Shown: in pieces, positions 51,091 through 61,025 of the stretch
Position numbering within the stretch: position 1 is the first letter of the stretch
Layout of the letters: each line of letters opens with the position of its first letter
Source: Paenibacillus sp. S150
GTDB lineage: Bacteria; Bacillota; Bacilli; Paenibacillales; Paenibacillaceae
Reading direction: 5' to 3'
DNA length: 64,000 nt
Assembly (NCBI RefSeq): GCF_019352175.1
Contig: NZ_JACBYI010000014.1
Span: forward strand, 1-64,000
Position numbers and translations under genes: made by a program
Notes under the pieces: generated by a model
Seen by the model: only the letters and a program-made list of their open reading frames with translations
Databases searched by the model: none
Told to the model about the DNA's origin: nothing

Positions 51091-52170
51091 TCAGTTGCCG
51101 GTGGAGCCTTTTGCCGCTGATGGAGCGGAGCCCGGCGCGGCACTGCCGGAAGCAGGCAGCTTATGCAGGGTGCCGCTGCCCTGGAGCATCTCAAGCGGGA
51201 GATACCGCTTGCCCTCCGGCCCGGATGCGGCGTAGAGAACGGAGGGGCTGCCGCTTGATGTGCTGCTGCCGGAGGGGGAAGAGCGCCAGATTTGGCAGCC
51301 GGTAATCATAAAGGGAGCTCCGAGCGCATCATTGCGGCCCGGGGACTGAAAGGCAAGGCTGCCGCCCGCAGCCAGCAGAAGCGCGAATCTGTCTCCGCTG
51401 AGCTTAGCCAAGGGCGGTGCTGACAGCCACAGCAAATCGGCATAGGGATCATCCTGTCCCCCGGTGCGGTAGACAGGAAGGGGCGAGTATCCGGCAGCCA
51501 GGCTGGAGACTGTGCCGGTTCCGGCAGCTTTTTCGCTGAGGACACCTTCCGCCTGGCTGGCACTCCAGGGCAGAACCTGCAGCTCTGATGCATTAATATA
51601 CAGTGTCTTGCTGCCGAACGTTAATTCCCAGACTGGCAGCAGCGGAGCGTAGAGCGCCGTAAGTTCAAGTTCTCCTGCATAATTGGAAGGGATAAGTTCC
51701 TGCTGCACCAGAAACTGGTGCAGATCCTGCAAGCTGTAGGGGAGGCCGTAGCTTCCGGCTCCATATTCACTGAGCATATAACCGCCCTGGTCCTTGGCGG
51801 AGACAATCAGATAGCCGATCCGCTGCCCTCCATTCATGACATTCACCAGCCAGCTGTGGGTTCCGGGACCTAAAGGGAAATATTCAGTGTCCGCATTTTT
51901 CCAGCCGGTGAAGGGAGGATTGGCCGACAGCCTGCCGAGAGTCACCCGGGCGAAATCCTGCAGGGATTCCGGAGAAGCCGCTGTTCTCATCTCAAGTAAG
52001 GGCGAATGGGCTGCAGAGACGGCCTGTGTGACAGTTACCCGCTTTCCTGTGGCGGAAAGCTCTGCAGGAAACGAGGAGCCGGCCGAGAACAGAGTCAGGC
52101 CCAGAAACAGACAGAGGAGGAAGCGCGCGCGGTGGCCGAGCTTGTCCCGCTGCCTTGCTTTTATCTTCAT
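51091..52170 (-). CDS. Secreted protein of unknown function
   Basis: About 359 residues with an N-terminal signal peptide (RARFLLCLFLGLTLFSAGSS) and no further membrane segment. ATG 52170 is preferred over an upstream GTG because AAGGTG lies 9 bases before it. Recognisable patches are LGPGTHSWLVNVMNGGQRIG and YLIVSAKDQGGYMLSEYGAG, then SKTLYINASELQVLPW; the C-terminus is a Gly/Ser/Pro/Ala tail. No family was recognised. It precedes nothing on its strand except the repeat region. Confidence 0.65.
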   Translation of the reverse strand: MKIKARQRDKLGHRARFLLCLFLGLTLFSAGSSFPAELSATGKRVTVTQAVSAAHSPLLEMRTAASPESLQDFARVTLGRLSANPPFTGWKNADTEYFPLGPGTHSWLVNVMNGGQRIGYLIVSAKDQGGYMLSEYGAGSYGLPYSLQDLHQFLVQQELIPSNYAGELELTALYAPLLPVWELTFGSKTLYINASELQVLPWSASQAEGVLSEKAAGTGTVSSLAAGYSPLPVYRTGGQDDPYADLLWLSAPPLAKLSGDRFALLLAAGGSLAFQSPGRNDALGAPFMITGCQIWRSSPSGSSTSSGSPSVLYAASGPEGKRYLPLEMLQGSGTLHKLPASGSAAPGSAPSAAKGSTGN

Positions 52171-52309
52171 TTGATCGTTCACCTTCCCAAATAGAAGTAC
52201 TGATTATTATTGTAGAGGACAAGCTTCAAAAAGACTGTTGCTTGCTGTCGTGCGGCCGTGCGGGAATTCAGCTGTTTTTTTGCCTGCTTTTAGCGAGCAG
52301 GGTCGCATC

Positions 52310-53329
52310 TTATGTGCTGCGCAGGTTGAAGAGGCCGTACGTTATGGCAGAAACTGCAATCTGCGGCTCATACTGCCATTCCGTCTCCTGGCGGCGGCGG
52401 TTGTACTGCTCAAGGACAGCCTGCCGTTTCTCCTCGTCCTGCTCCTTGAGCAGCTCCCCGTAGTAAATATCCACAATGCCCAGCTCCAGCTGCAGCCGTT
52501 CGCGCGCTTCCTCGGCCCAGGTATAGTCCATGAGAGCCAGCTTGGAGGTCAGATAGCCCTCCAGTCTGTCGGCTCCGGCAGCAACAGTCAGCTCCGAGGG
52601 CTGAATATGGATATTCTCGGGCAAGCGGGGGGTAAGCTCCCTGGATGCCAGCCTGGCTTCAAAGTCAGGGACGATCAGCCCGGAGGTGAGCGAGACGCCG
52701 ATGAAATGCAGCTCCTCCCGCTTCAAATCGCAGGTCATCTCCACCTTGTAGCAGACGCCGAGCCACGGCTCATAGGCTGCCGAGAACAAGGTCATCCGCT
52801 GCCTGCTTCCCGGGTCCTCGAACAGCTGCAGGCATTTGCCCTCGTCCCGGGCCGCAGCCCAGATCTGCCGCAGCCGCTTGCTGCCGTAGATGAGGTCCTC
52901 GCGCCTGATCATGCCCGGACCGATCCGGGGCAGCGCCGGAACGATCCCGAAGTAGCGGGCAAGGATGCTGTCCTGCGGATCAGCCGAGACCCCCGGCGGC
53001 GTCCCCGCCGCGGCACCGTTCTCCGCGCCGGCTTCCATCCCGGCCGCACCTGCACCGCGCGGCGGCCTGGAAGGCGGGGCCGCCTGCGCCGCCGCGGCCA
53101 GGCTGTCGTACTTCTCCGGGTCGAAGACGAAGGTGAAGGACAGCGTCTCGGGGTCGACGCCCGTCCGCTCGACGAACCCCCAATAATAGGGCCGCTCCGT
53201 AAGCATCCGGTCGGCGCGGGGCGAGAGCTTCACCGTCACATGCAGCGGCGACGCCTCGATAATCGAGCATTCCGTCGCTTCCAGGTAATCCATGACTTGC
53301 TGGCGTATTTCCTGAACGGTTAAGGTCAT
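52310..53329 (-). CDS. yqhG: YqhG family protein
   Basis: A 339-residue protein of the YqhG family, of unknown function and regularly encoded behind the SNF2 helicase YqhH. Blocks: EIRQQVMDYLEATECSIIEA, RPYYWGFVERTGVDPETLSF, YGSKRLRQIWAAARDEGKCL, EEARERLQLELGIVDIYYGE. B. subtilis YqhG is about 260 residues; the extra length is mainly an Ala/Gly/Pro-rich insert at about 76-115. Start overlaps the yqhH stop (ATGA). Confidence 0.8.
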   Translation of the reverse strand: MTLTVQEIRQQVMDYLEATECSIIEASPLHVTVKLSPRADRMLTERPYYWGFVERTGVDPETLSFTFVFDPEKYDSLAAAAQAAPPSRPPRGAGAAGMEAGAENGAAAGTPPGVSADPQDSILARYFGIVPALPRIGPGMIRREDLIYGSKRLRQIWAAARDEGKCLQLFEDPGSRQRMTLFSAAYEPWLGVCYKVEMTCDLKREELHFIGVSLTSGLIVPDFEARLASRELTPRLPENIHIQPSELTVAAGADRLEGYLTSKLALMDYTWAEEARERLQLELGIVDIYYGELLKEQDEEKRQAVLEQYNRRRQETEWQYEPQIAVSAITYGLFNLRST

Positions 53330-55071
53330 GGCTTTGCCCCGCTTTCCTTCTGAATATCTTGGGTAAGCTCGCTGATCGATTCGCCGAGTGTGTCCAGCCC
53401 GCTGCGCAGCTCCTCGTCGCTGCGGGCTTCGAGCATGATTTTATAGAGGCTTTTTTCCAGGGATTCCTTCTTCTCCAAACGCTCCAGAATGACATCCAGC
53501 CCGCCGATGACCATCTCGAACATGTTGATCTTCTCATGCAGCAGATGAAGAATATGCTCCTCGATCGTGCCCTCGGTGGAAAGATTGTAGATCATCACAT
53601 CGTTCTCCTGGCCCAGCCGGTGCACCCGGCCAATCCGCTGCTCAACCCGCATCGGGTTCCAGGGCAGATCGAAATTGATCATATGGTGGCAGAACTGCAG
53701 GTTGATGCCCTCGCCCCCGGCTTCAGTGGCAATCATCACCTGGGCGCGTCCCCGGAAGAGGTCCATCATCCAGTCCTTTTTGCCCCGGTTCATCCCGCCG
53801 GAATAGGTAACGCACTGCAGCCCGTTCTCACGGAAGTACTGCAGCAAATATTCCTGGGTGGCCCTGTATTCGGTGAAGACAATCACCTTTTCGTTCATTT
53901 CGCGGATCAGCTCCATCGTTTTCTCCGCTTTGGTGTTCGTCTTGACCGTGCGGATGGTCTGGAGCAGGCCCATCATGCGCTCGCGCTTCGGCGAGTCGGC
54001 CGGCAGCTTCTTGATCAGGTTCACAAGGGTGATGAAGACCGCATCCCGGCTGCTGCACACCTCGCGCTGCAGCGTTACCAGGGAGAGCATGCTGCTGAGA
54101 TTGCCGCCCGCTTCCTGATATTGGTCTTTGACAAAGGAAGTGACGCCGTCATATAAGACTTTCTCCTCCGGTGAGAGAGTGAGCGGAATATTGCGCACCT
54201 TGCGCTTCGTGAAGTTGACCGGGCCTTCGCCGCGGCGGTTGCGGATCATGACCTTGGAGAGCTCGCCCCGCAGCTGGACCTCGTTCTTCGGCTGGCGTTT
54301 GTCCACCACAAAATTGGTGGCAAAATCACCCTGATTCCCGAGCTGGCCCGGCTTCAGCAGCGTAATCAGGTTGAACAGCTCGCCGAGGTCGTTCTGGACG
54401 GGAGTGGCGGTGAGCAGCAGGCAGTATTTTTTGCGCAGCTGCTGGACGAACAGGTAGTTGGACGATTTCTTGTTCTTGAGCTTGTGGGCTTCGTCGATAA
54501 TCAGCATGTCATACTCCTGACTCAGCAGCATCTCCTTGTGCGGATCACGCTTGGCGGTATCCATCGAGGCGACCACGATGTCGTTGCCCCATGAATAGGC
54601 CTTCTTCTGGGCTACAGCGGAAATGCCGAATTTGGTGTTCAGCTCGCGCACCCACTGGAGCACCAGCGAAGCGGGAACAAGGATGAGCACCTTGGCCACC
54701 AGTCCCCGCACCAGATATTCCTTCAGGACGAGCCCGGCTTCAATCGTTTTGCCAAGGCCGACCTCGTCGGCGAGAATGGCGCGTCCCGACATTTGGAACA
54801 GTACCTTATGGGCGGTATCGAGCTGGTGGGGAAGCGGAGACAGTCCGGACAGATGCTTCATGCACTGCAGCTCGTCAAAGCTGGTCACGAGGCCCGACTT
54901 CTCGCCTTGAATGGCCAGCCGGGATAACCTCCAGTCTCCCCAAGGTCCTCCCTTGTCCAGCCTTGATTCTAAATCATGCAGCCAGTTTCGCTCAAAAGAC
55001 AGAGGAACTGGCAGCAGCGGGGCAGGGGTACTATCCTTCTCGGGCAAGGGATTGCGGAATAATTGCGTCAT
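53326..55071 (-). CDS. yqhH: SNF2-type helicase YqhH
   Basis: A 581-residue superfamily 2 ATPase of the SNF2/RapA-like kind. Motif I ILADEVGLGKTIEAGLVLKE, motif II LIIDEAHKLKN, motif III LLLTATPVQND, and the C-terminal helicase block QVMIATEAGGEGINLQFCHH with arginine finger region RVEQRIGRVHRLGQENDV. Likely remodels protein-DNA or RNA polymerase complexes; no specific role is established for YqhH. GGAGGAGG lies 7 bases before ATG 55071. Forms an operon with yqhG. Confidence 0.87.
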   Translation of the reverse strand: MTQLFRNPLPEKDSTPAPLLPVPLSFERNWLHDLESRLDKGGPWGDWRLSRLAIQGEKSGLVTSFDELQCMKHLSGLSPLPHQLDTAHKVLFQMSGRAILADEVGLGKTIEAGLVLKEYLVRGLVAKVLILVPASLVLQWVRELNTKFGISAVAQKKAYSWGNDIVVASMDTAKRDPHKEMLLSQEYDMLIIDEAHKLKNKKSSNYLFVQQLRKKYCLLLTATPVQNDLGELFNLITLLKPGQLGNQGDFATNFVVDKRQPKNEVQLRGELSKVMIRNRRGEGPVNFTKRKVRNIPLTLSPEEKVLYDGVTSFVKDQYQEAGGNLSSMLSLVTLQREVCSSRDAVFITLVNLIKKLPADSPKRERMMGLLQTIRTVKTNTKAEKTMELIREMNEKVIVFTEYRATQEYLLQYFRENGLQCVTYSGGMNRGKKDWMMDLFRGRAQVMIATEAGGEGINLQFCHHMINFDLPWNPMRVEQRIGRVHRLGQENDVMIYNLSTEGTIEEHILHLLHEKINMFEMVIGGLDVILERLEKKESLEKSLYKIMLEARSDEELRSGLDTLGESISELTQDIQKESGAKP

Positions 55072-55255
55072 GTTGCAGCCTCCTCCGGCGCTTGGTTCAT
55101 ATCGAAATGCGTAGGAGTAGTATGCTCGTAAAAGAGAGAATTCATAACCTGCTATTTTCGGCCCGATGTTGTAAAATAACGAGCAAGAGGGAGTAAAAGT
55201 GCCATCTTTTGCCGATATTTCGCCGAGATGCTCCTATTTTCGAAAAAGACCTTCT

Positions 55256-55302
55256 ACACAATATGTGGTATAGTTGAAACGCTGACTGGCACAATATATT
55301 GT
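55256..55302 (+). promoter_or_regulatory. Two NrdR boxes upstream of nrdJ
   Basis: ACACAATATGTGGT (55256-55269) and GCACAATATATTGT (55289-55302) match the NrdR consensus (ACACWATATWTTGT-like) and are 33 bases apart start to start, about three helical turns, the usual pairing. TTGAAA (55274) and TATTGT (55297) form a weak promoter between them; a second, TTGACA (55354-55359) and TATACG (55376), lies downstream. Confidence 0.75.
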
Positions 55303-55507
55303 TACAAATGCTTGAAATTTTGATTACAACGTTCATTTTAAGGTTACTTTTTATTGACAAGGGAAACTTCCTGCTTATACGCCCGCTGCGGCCAATACCA
55401 CTGAAGTTTCTTGCTGAAGTATAGGGAATTGCAGGCTCAGCCCCATGAAGCATCCTTGTATTTCTTGGTGAAGATTTACATATCACAATATCCGGGAGGT
55501 TTTTCTA

Positions 55508-58153
55508 TTGAGTACAGTGGAACGCAAACAGCGTCTTGAAGGTCTGAGCGAAAAAATATTTTTGGACCGCTACGCCTGGAAGGATGCGGATACCAGCAAT
55601 GCCAAGGTGGGCGATGTAGTGCTTGTGCTGACCAAGGACGATCCGAAATTCCCGACCAAGGAAGTCGGGGAGATTGTGGAACGCAACGGGCGCATCGTTA
55701 CGGTAAAGACCCGCAGCGGCGAGCTTGTGCAATCGGATGTAGAAAAGCTGACGCTTAACATAGAGAAGACACCGGAAGAAATGTGGGACCGGCTCGCTGC
55801 CGCCATGGCTTCGGTTGAGAAAACGCCCGAGCTGCAGGAGGAATGGACAGGCAAATTCCGCTCGATTCTCGATGACTGGAAGCTCGTTCCGGGCGGGCGT
55901 ATCGCCGCAGGCGCCGGAGCAAGCGAAGAGCTGACACTGTTCAACTGCTATGTCGTGCCTTCGCCCAAAGACAGCCGGGGCGGCATCATGGAGACGCTGT
56001 CCGAAATGACCGAGATTATGGCCCGCGGCGGCGGCGTTGGCATCAACCTGTCCTCGCTCCGTCCGCGCCGCGCCATCGTCAGAGGCGTTAACGGCTCGTC
56101 CAGCGGCTCCGTATCCTGGGGCGGATTGTTCAGCTACACGACAGGGCTTATTGAGCAGGGCGGCAGCCGCCGCGGCGCACTGATGCTGATGATCAATGAC
56201 TGGCATCCCGATGTTGTCGATTTCATCACCGTGAAGCAGACGATGGGCCAGGTGACCAATGCGAACCTGTCCGTGTGCGTCAGCAACTCCTTTATGAAGG
56301 CCGTGAAGGAGGATCTGGACTGGGAGCTGGTATTCCCGGATACGACCGATCCCGATTACGATACGGTCTGGGACGGCGATCTGGATAAATGGAAGGCCGA
56401 TGGCCGGGCCGTGATTCCTTACCGCACAGTCAAGGCGCGGGATGTATGGCATACGATTATTGAATCGGCCTGGAAATCGGCTGAGCCGGGCGTCGTGTTC
56501 ATGGAGTATTACAACCAGATGTCCAACAGCTGGTACTTCAATCCCATCATCTGCACCAATCCGTGCGGCGAGCAGGGTCTGCCGGGCTGGGGCGTGTGCA
56601 ATCTGTCCGCCGTCAACCTCTCCAGGTTCTACGATGCGGAGAACCATGATGTGGATTGGGCCAATCTTGCGACGACTACCCGTTATTCCGTGCGTTTCCT
56701 GGACAACGTGATTGACAAGACGCCGTACCATTTCCCGGAAAATGAAGCCAATCAGCGCAAGGAACGCCGCGTCGGCCTGGGAACCATGGGCCTGGCCGAG
56801 CTGATGATCAAGCTGAACATCCGCTACGGCAGTCCGGAATCGCTGGAGTTTCTGGACAAGCTCTATGGCTTCATGGCCCGCGAAGCTTATCTGGCCTCGT
56901 CCGAAATTGCCGGTGAGAAGGGTTCCTTCCAGGCCTTTGACACCGAGAAATATCTGCTGAGCGGCTTCATGAAAAACATCACCGAAACCTACCCTGAAGT
57001 CGGTGAATCGATCCGCAGGCACGGCATGCGCAACGTTACCGTTATCACCCAGGCGCCTACCGGCAGCACGGGGACCATGGTTGGCACATCGACCGGCATC
57101 GAGCCTTATTTTGCCTTCAAATACTTCCGCCAGAGCCGTCTCGGCTACGACGAGCAGTTCGTGCCGATTGCCCAGGAATGGCTGGAAGCCCATCCGGGCG
57201 AGGACCTTCCCGATTACTTTGTGACCTCGATGGATCTGTCGGCCAAGGATCATATCCGCGCACAGGCGGCGATCCAGCGCTGGGTGGACAGCTCCATCTC
57301 CAAGACGGCGAACTGCCCGTCGGACTTCACGGTTGAAGAAACGGCGGAGCTGTATGAAATGGCCTTCGATCTGGGCTGCAAGGGCGTAACGATCTACCGC
57401 GACGGCAGCCGTGACGTACAGGTGCTGGAAACCTCGAAGAAGGAAGACAAGAAGGCTGCTCCGGTCCCGGAAGCCGCAGCTCCGGCAGCTGAACCGGCTG
57501 CAACTGCAAGCACAGCGGCAGCTCCTGCACCGCAAGCCGCGGCCGCGAGCGGCGTAGACAAACAATACAAAAAACGCCCGCAGGTCCTGCGCGGCGCTAC
57601 CTACAAGATCAACACGCCGTTCGGCATGGCGTATATCACCATCAATGACCTGGACGGCATTCCGGCCGAAATCTTCCTGAATGTCGGCAAGGCCGGCTCC
57701 GATGTCTTCGCCATGGCCGAAGCGCTGGGCCGTGTCTGCTCGCTGTTCCTGCGCTACGGCGACCACGGCGAGAAGGTTGAGCTGCTGATCAAGCATCTCA
57801 AGGGCATCGGCGGCTCCGGCGCCATCGGCTTCGGCGCGAACCGCGTCGAGTCCATCGCCGACGCGGTAGCGAAGGCACTGGAGACGCATGTGCAGAACAA
57901 TGCACATGACGACCACGCGGCCGCTCCAATCGCGGCCACCCTGGAGCTGGAGGATTTCACCGAAGCCCTGAACGCAGAGCTGAAATCCAGCGTGCCGGCG
58001 GCGGCCTCCACCGATGACGCCCACGGCGGCCACGGCTCACACAGCCATGCCGCCGCCTCCCGCGACCTCTGCCCATCCTGCGGCAGCGCCTCGCTGATCA
58101 ACATCGAGGGCTGCAAGACCTGCGGGAATTGCGGATATAGCCGCTGCGGGTAA
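55508..58153 (+). CDS. nrdJ: Adenosylcobalamin-dependent (class II) ribonucleotide reductase
   Basis: An 881-residue enzyme making deoxyribonucleotides with a B12 radical. The TTG at 55508 is preceded by GGGAGGT. Conserved sites: Cys147 in LFNCYVVPSPKDSRGG, the active loop Asn-Pro-Cys353-Gly-Glu355 in ICTNPCGEQGLPGWGVCNLS, and ITQAPTGSTGTMVGTSTGIE. After the barrel comes an Ala/Pro-rich linker (about 640-690), a TSCPD domain (YKINTPFGMAYITINDLDGI) and a C-terminal redox/zinc ribbon CPSCGS...CKTCGNCGYSRCG. NrdR boxes upstream indicate control by dNTP/ATP status. Confidence 0.9.
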   Translation: MSTVERKQRLEGLSEKIFLDRYAWKDADTSNAKVGDVVLVLTKDDPKFPTKEVGEIVERNGRIVTVKTRSGELVQSDVEKLTLNIEKTPEEMWDRLAAAMASVEKTPELQEEWTGKFRSILDDWKLVPGGRIAAGAGASEELTLFNCYVVPSPKDSRGGIMETLSEMTEIMARGGGVGINLSSLRPRRAIVRGVNGSSSGSVSWGGLFSYTTGLIEQGGSRRGALMLMINDWHPDVVDFITVKQTMGQVTNANLSVCVSNSFMKAVKEDLDWELVFPDTTDPDYDTVWDGDLDKWKADGRAVIPYRTVKARDVWHTIIESAWKSAEPGVVFMEYYNQMSNSWYFNPIICTNPCGEQGLPGWGVCNLSAVNLSRFYDAENHDVDWANLATTTRYSVRFLDNVIDKTPYHFPENEANQRKERRVGLGTMGLAELMIKLNIRYGSPESLEFLDKLYGFMAREAYLASSEIAGEKGSFQAFDTEKYLLSGFMKNITETYPEVGESIRRHGMRNVTVITQAPTGSTGTMVGTSTGIEPYFAFKYFRQSRLGYDEQFVPIAQEWLEAHPGEDLPDYFVTSMDLSAKDHIRAQAAIQRWVDSSISKTANCPSDFTVEETAELYEMAFDLGCKGVTIYRDGSRDVQVLETSKKEDKKAAPVPEAAAPAAEPAATASTAAAPAPQAAAASGVDKQYKKRPQVLRGATYKINTPFGMAYITINDLDGIPAEIFLNVGKAGSDVFAMAEALGRVCSLFLRYGDHGEKVELLIKHLKGIGGSGAIGFGANRVESIADAVAKALETHVQNNAHDDHAAAPIAATLELEDFTEALNAELKSSVPAAASTDDAHGGHGSHSHAAASRDLCPSCGSASLINIEGCKTCGNCGYSRCG

Positions 58154-58215
58154 GTGGATGCAATCTAACATTAACGCATGGAAATCAGTGGTACTGAGTT
58201 TTAAATGAACACAAT

Positions 58216-58255
58216 AAAAGTCCCGGTTAGGAACTTCCTATATCGGGACTTTTTG
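58216..58255 (+). terminator. Rho-independent terminator after nrdJ
   Basis: AAAAGTCCCG/CGGGACTTTT stem with an 18-base loop ending in TTTTT. Confidence 0.85.
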
Positions 58256-58560
58256 ATGTAATAAATAATACAAGGAAAGAACAGATTTTTACTTCTGGAA
58301 AGTGACCGTAGAGCCGATCTTCCCGGTATATCTATCGTTTATGAATCCGGCTTCTTTTGCGTGGCGGCGCTTTTGCAGACCTTCAGCCTTAGAACTGTAC
58401 TCCATTCCGAATCGCTCATTTCCTCCACGCGGATGGAGTACAATGCCTGCAGCACAGAATTTAGAGCGCTTACATTTCTGCAATCTCAAGTTGCAAAAAG
58501 ATGTACTAAACTTTCTTAATTTGGACACCTATAATCAGATTATGAAAGGAGCCAACCTTC

Positions 58561-60648
58561 ATGAAGGAACGTACACAGCGAATATTTTCCAGATTTCTAA
58601 GAGTAAATACGCCTTTGACTTTTGAAGACTTGAGCAAAGAATTTCATATTAGTGAACGAACTTTACGGAATGAACTGCTGCTGATCAATGAATATCTGGC
58701 TGAGAATAATTATCCTGCGGTGACGACTTCACGAGGCCAGGGAATGAAGCTGGTTCTGCCAGATCAGACAACGCAGAAGCTGCTGGCGCAAGTCGGCGGC
58801 CATACGGACAAAGATTATTACCGGCCGGATGAACGGTTTCTGGCTCTGCTGCTGGAGATTGCCGATACGACAAGGACCACGCTGCTATATGAAATGGAGA
58901 GAAAGCTGCAGGTATCCAAGAGTACGCTGGATGAAGATATGCGCAAGCTCCGCCAATATTTATATCAGTATGGAACCTCGGTAGTGAGTTTAACGAAGCA
59001 GGGAATTGTATTGCAAGGCGATGAGCGGTCGATCCGGTCTATGCTGTACGAAGTCATGAACAGCATGACAGATATTGACCAGCTGATGAGATATGAAAGA
59101 ACGGATGCTGCAAGCTTCGCGCTGGAATATCTGGACCCGCAAGTGCTGCAGCAGCTCGGCCATCATTACGATGAATTACTGAAAAAGTCCAGCGCAGAGG
59201 CAAATCAGCTGTACCGCAACCAGATCATCCTGTTTGTAGCCACATGGGTGAGGCGCGTGCAGGGGGGCAATACAGTCAATGATTCAACTAAAGCGAGGGC
59301 GGAAATTAAGGAAGGTCCGGTCCGAAGTTTCGTAGATGCGGTTTGCGAAGACTTCTCCCTATACCCGTCGCTCAATGAAATTAAATATATTACCTTTACT
59401 ATTGAATCGTTCAAGCCCAAGGATATGAACAGTTCGTCGGATTGGGTTGCGGCACAATTGCTGGCAATTCAGTTAATCGGGCATGTGGAGAAGGTAACGG
59501 GGATTCCTTTTTCCCAGGAAGAAGAAGATTTATATGAAGGCTTGTATAAGCATATCAACGGACTGTTAAGCAGAGCCAAGAATGAGCTGCAAGTATTCAA
59601 TCCTTTGAAGGACACGATAAAAGAGACCTACGCAGCCATATATAATGCGGTAGCCTGCTTCAGCAGGCGGATTGAGGATTACACCAAGAAGTCGTTGCCG
59701 GAAGATGAGATTGGCTTTCTAACCGTGTATTTCTCTACCTCGGCAAGCCGGATGAACCAGGAAGAACAATATGTGTATCAGGCGGTTGTGATCTGCAACC
59801 ATGGAATTTCAACCGGAAAGCTGCTGGCCGCCAATTTGAAAAAGCATTTCAACATCGAGATTATAGCGGTCTTAAGCTCGTATGAACTCACTTTCATCGA
59901 CAAACTGGATGCAGACTTGATCTTTACGACCATTTCGATCGAGTATCCAAGAAAACCTATTCTTTTATTGAACCCGATTCTTATGGAAAGTGACAAGAAG
60001 GAATTGAAAGCGTTCTTAAATAATCATAAGGACAAAAGAAGAAAGATTTCCAACAAGCTGGATGCCACAAAGCTCATGCAAGATGTTCTGGCGTTAATTA
60101 CAGACAGCGGCGGTATCATCACACCGGAAGGCTATCAGCGAGTTGAGGAGACCTTCAAGCAGCATCATCTGAAAATTAATACAAGGGAGATACAGCCGAT
60201 GTTACAAGATGTTCTATACGATTCCAATATATTGCTCAATCAGGAAGGGGAAAACTGGAAGGAGGTGATTACCAAGGTTGCACTGCCCCTATTGAATGAT
60301 GAGGTCATTGAAGAGCGGTATATCAATGCCATGATCAGATCGGTTGAAGAATTCGGGCCGTATATCGTTGTAGGCAAGCATTTAGCGTTAGCGCACGCGC
60401 GGCCGGAAGACGGAGTGAAGAAATTGGGCATCAGCGTCATGACTTTAAAGGAACCGGTCCATTTCGGACATCCTGACAATGATCCTGTCAAAATGGTGTT
60501 TTGCTTAGCTGCAGTGAATTCTCATTCACATATAAAGATAATGAAAAGTCTCGTTGAGCTGATTGATGATACAGAGAAATTGAGCAAGTTATTCGTCGCA
60601 GAAGATGTAAAGACATTCAATGAGGTGCTGCACGAAGAGATTCATTAA
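58561..60648 (+). CDS. PTS-regulated transcriptional activator (HTH-PRD-PRD-EIIB-EIIA)
   Basis: A 695-residue BglG/MtlR-type activator. Two N-terminal helix-turn-helix units (TFEDLSKEFHISERTLRNEL and VSKSTLDEDMRKLRQYLYQY), PRD1 and PRD2 (about 180-400), an EIIB-like domain with Cys in VICNHGISTGKLLAANLKKH, and a C-terminal EIIA of the fructose/mannitol type with candidate His in HLALAHARPEDGVKKLGISV. PRD phosphorylation by HPr and EIIB would report PTS flux. GAAAGGAG precedes ATG 58561. It leads an operon for an ascorbate-type PTS, which has no separate EIIA gene in the window. Confidence 0.85.
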   Translation: MKERTQRIFSRFLRVNTPLTFEDLSKEFHISERTLRNELLLINEYLAENNYPAVTTSRGQGMKLVLPDQTTQKLLAQVGGHTDKDYYRPDERFLALLLEIADTTRTTLLYEMERKLQVSKSTLDEDMRKLRQYLYQYGTSVVSLTKQGIVLQGDERSIRSMLYEVMNSMTDIDQLMRYERTDAASFALEYLDPQVLQQLGHHYDELLKKSSAEANQLYRNQIILFVATWVRRVQGGNTVNDSTKARAEIKEGPVRSFVDAVCEDFSLYPSLNEIKYITFTIESFKPKDMNSSSDWVAAQLLAIQLIGHVEKVTGIPFSQEEEDLYEGLYKHINGLLSRAKNELQVFNPLKDTIKETYAAIYNAVACFSRRIEDYTKKSLPEDEIGFLTVYFSTSASRMNQEEQYVYQAVVICNHGISTGKLLAANLKKHFNIEIIAVLSSYELTFIDKLDADLIFTTISIEYPRKPILLLNPILMESDKKELKAFLNNHKDKRRKISNKLDATKLMQDVLALITDSGGIITPEGYQRVEETFKQHHLKINTREIQPMLQDVLYDSNILLNQEGENWKEVITKVALPLLNDEVIEERYINAMIRSVEEFGPYIVVGKHLALAHARPEDGVKKLGISVMTLKEPVHFGHPDNDPVKMVFCLAAVNSHSHIKIMKSLVELIDDTEKLSKLFVAEDVKTFNEVLHEEIH

Positions 60649-60687
60649 ATCTAAAACCAATATTGTATGGCCAAAGGAGAGAGTAAT

Positions 60688-60996
60688 ATGCAAAAAGTAA
60701 AAATCTTGTTCGTATGCGGAGCGGGTCTGGGAAGCAGTTTTGCCTGCCAAATGGCGGCTGAGGACGTTCTGAAGAAGATTGGCGTTGAAGCCAAACTGGA
60801 TCATAGCGATATTTCCTCTGCTGTATCCAACAAACCGGACATTATCATGACCGCCCTGAATTTTCAGAAGCAATTCGAGAAATTCTCAATAGATCCTAAA
60901 CAGACGACAATTATCTATCTGAAGAATATCGTGTCCAAACAGGAGATTGAAGAGAAAATCGTTCCGGTGCTACAGGAAAAGGGCGTTTTAGCTTGA
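60688..60996 (+). CDS. PTS EIIB component, ascorbate (UlaB/SgaB) type
   Basis: A 102-residue phosphocarrier. MQKVKILFVCGAGLGSSFAC carries the phosphorylated Cys10 in the P-loop. GGAGAGAGTAAT precedes ATG 60688; the ORF can be extended seven codons but without a better signal. Partner of the EIIC encoded 29 bases downstream. Confidence 0.85.
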   Translation: MQKVKILFVCGAGLGSSFACQMAAEDVLKKIGVEAKLDHSDISSAVSNKPDIIMTALNFQKQFEKFSIDPKQTTIIYLKNIVSKQEIEEKIVPVLQEKGVLA

Positions 60997-61025
60997 AAAA
61001 TTCCTGAAAGAAAAGGCGGGGAACC

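Noticed and set aside
55303..55507. Cobalamin riboswitch ahead of nrdJ
   Set aside because: No B12-box-like sequence (GCCACTG-type) was found in the leader; NrdR boxes explain control better.
55505..58033. Very long minus-strand frame opposite nrdJ
   Set aside because: It is a shadow of the G+C-biased nrdJ codons; the product is rich in Arg, His and Gly and has no family features.
58289..58528. Minus-strand open frame of about 79 codons ending in a Lys/Arg-rich stretch (AKEAGFINDRYTGKIGSTVT)
   Set aside because: It begins with GTG without a ribosome binding site and no family was recognised. The C-terminal part reads somewhat like real protein, so it might be the tail of a lost gene, but support is too weak for a feature.
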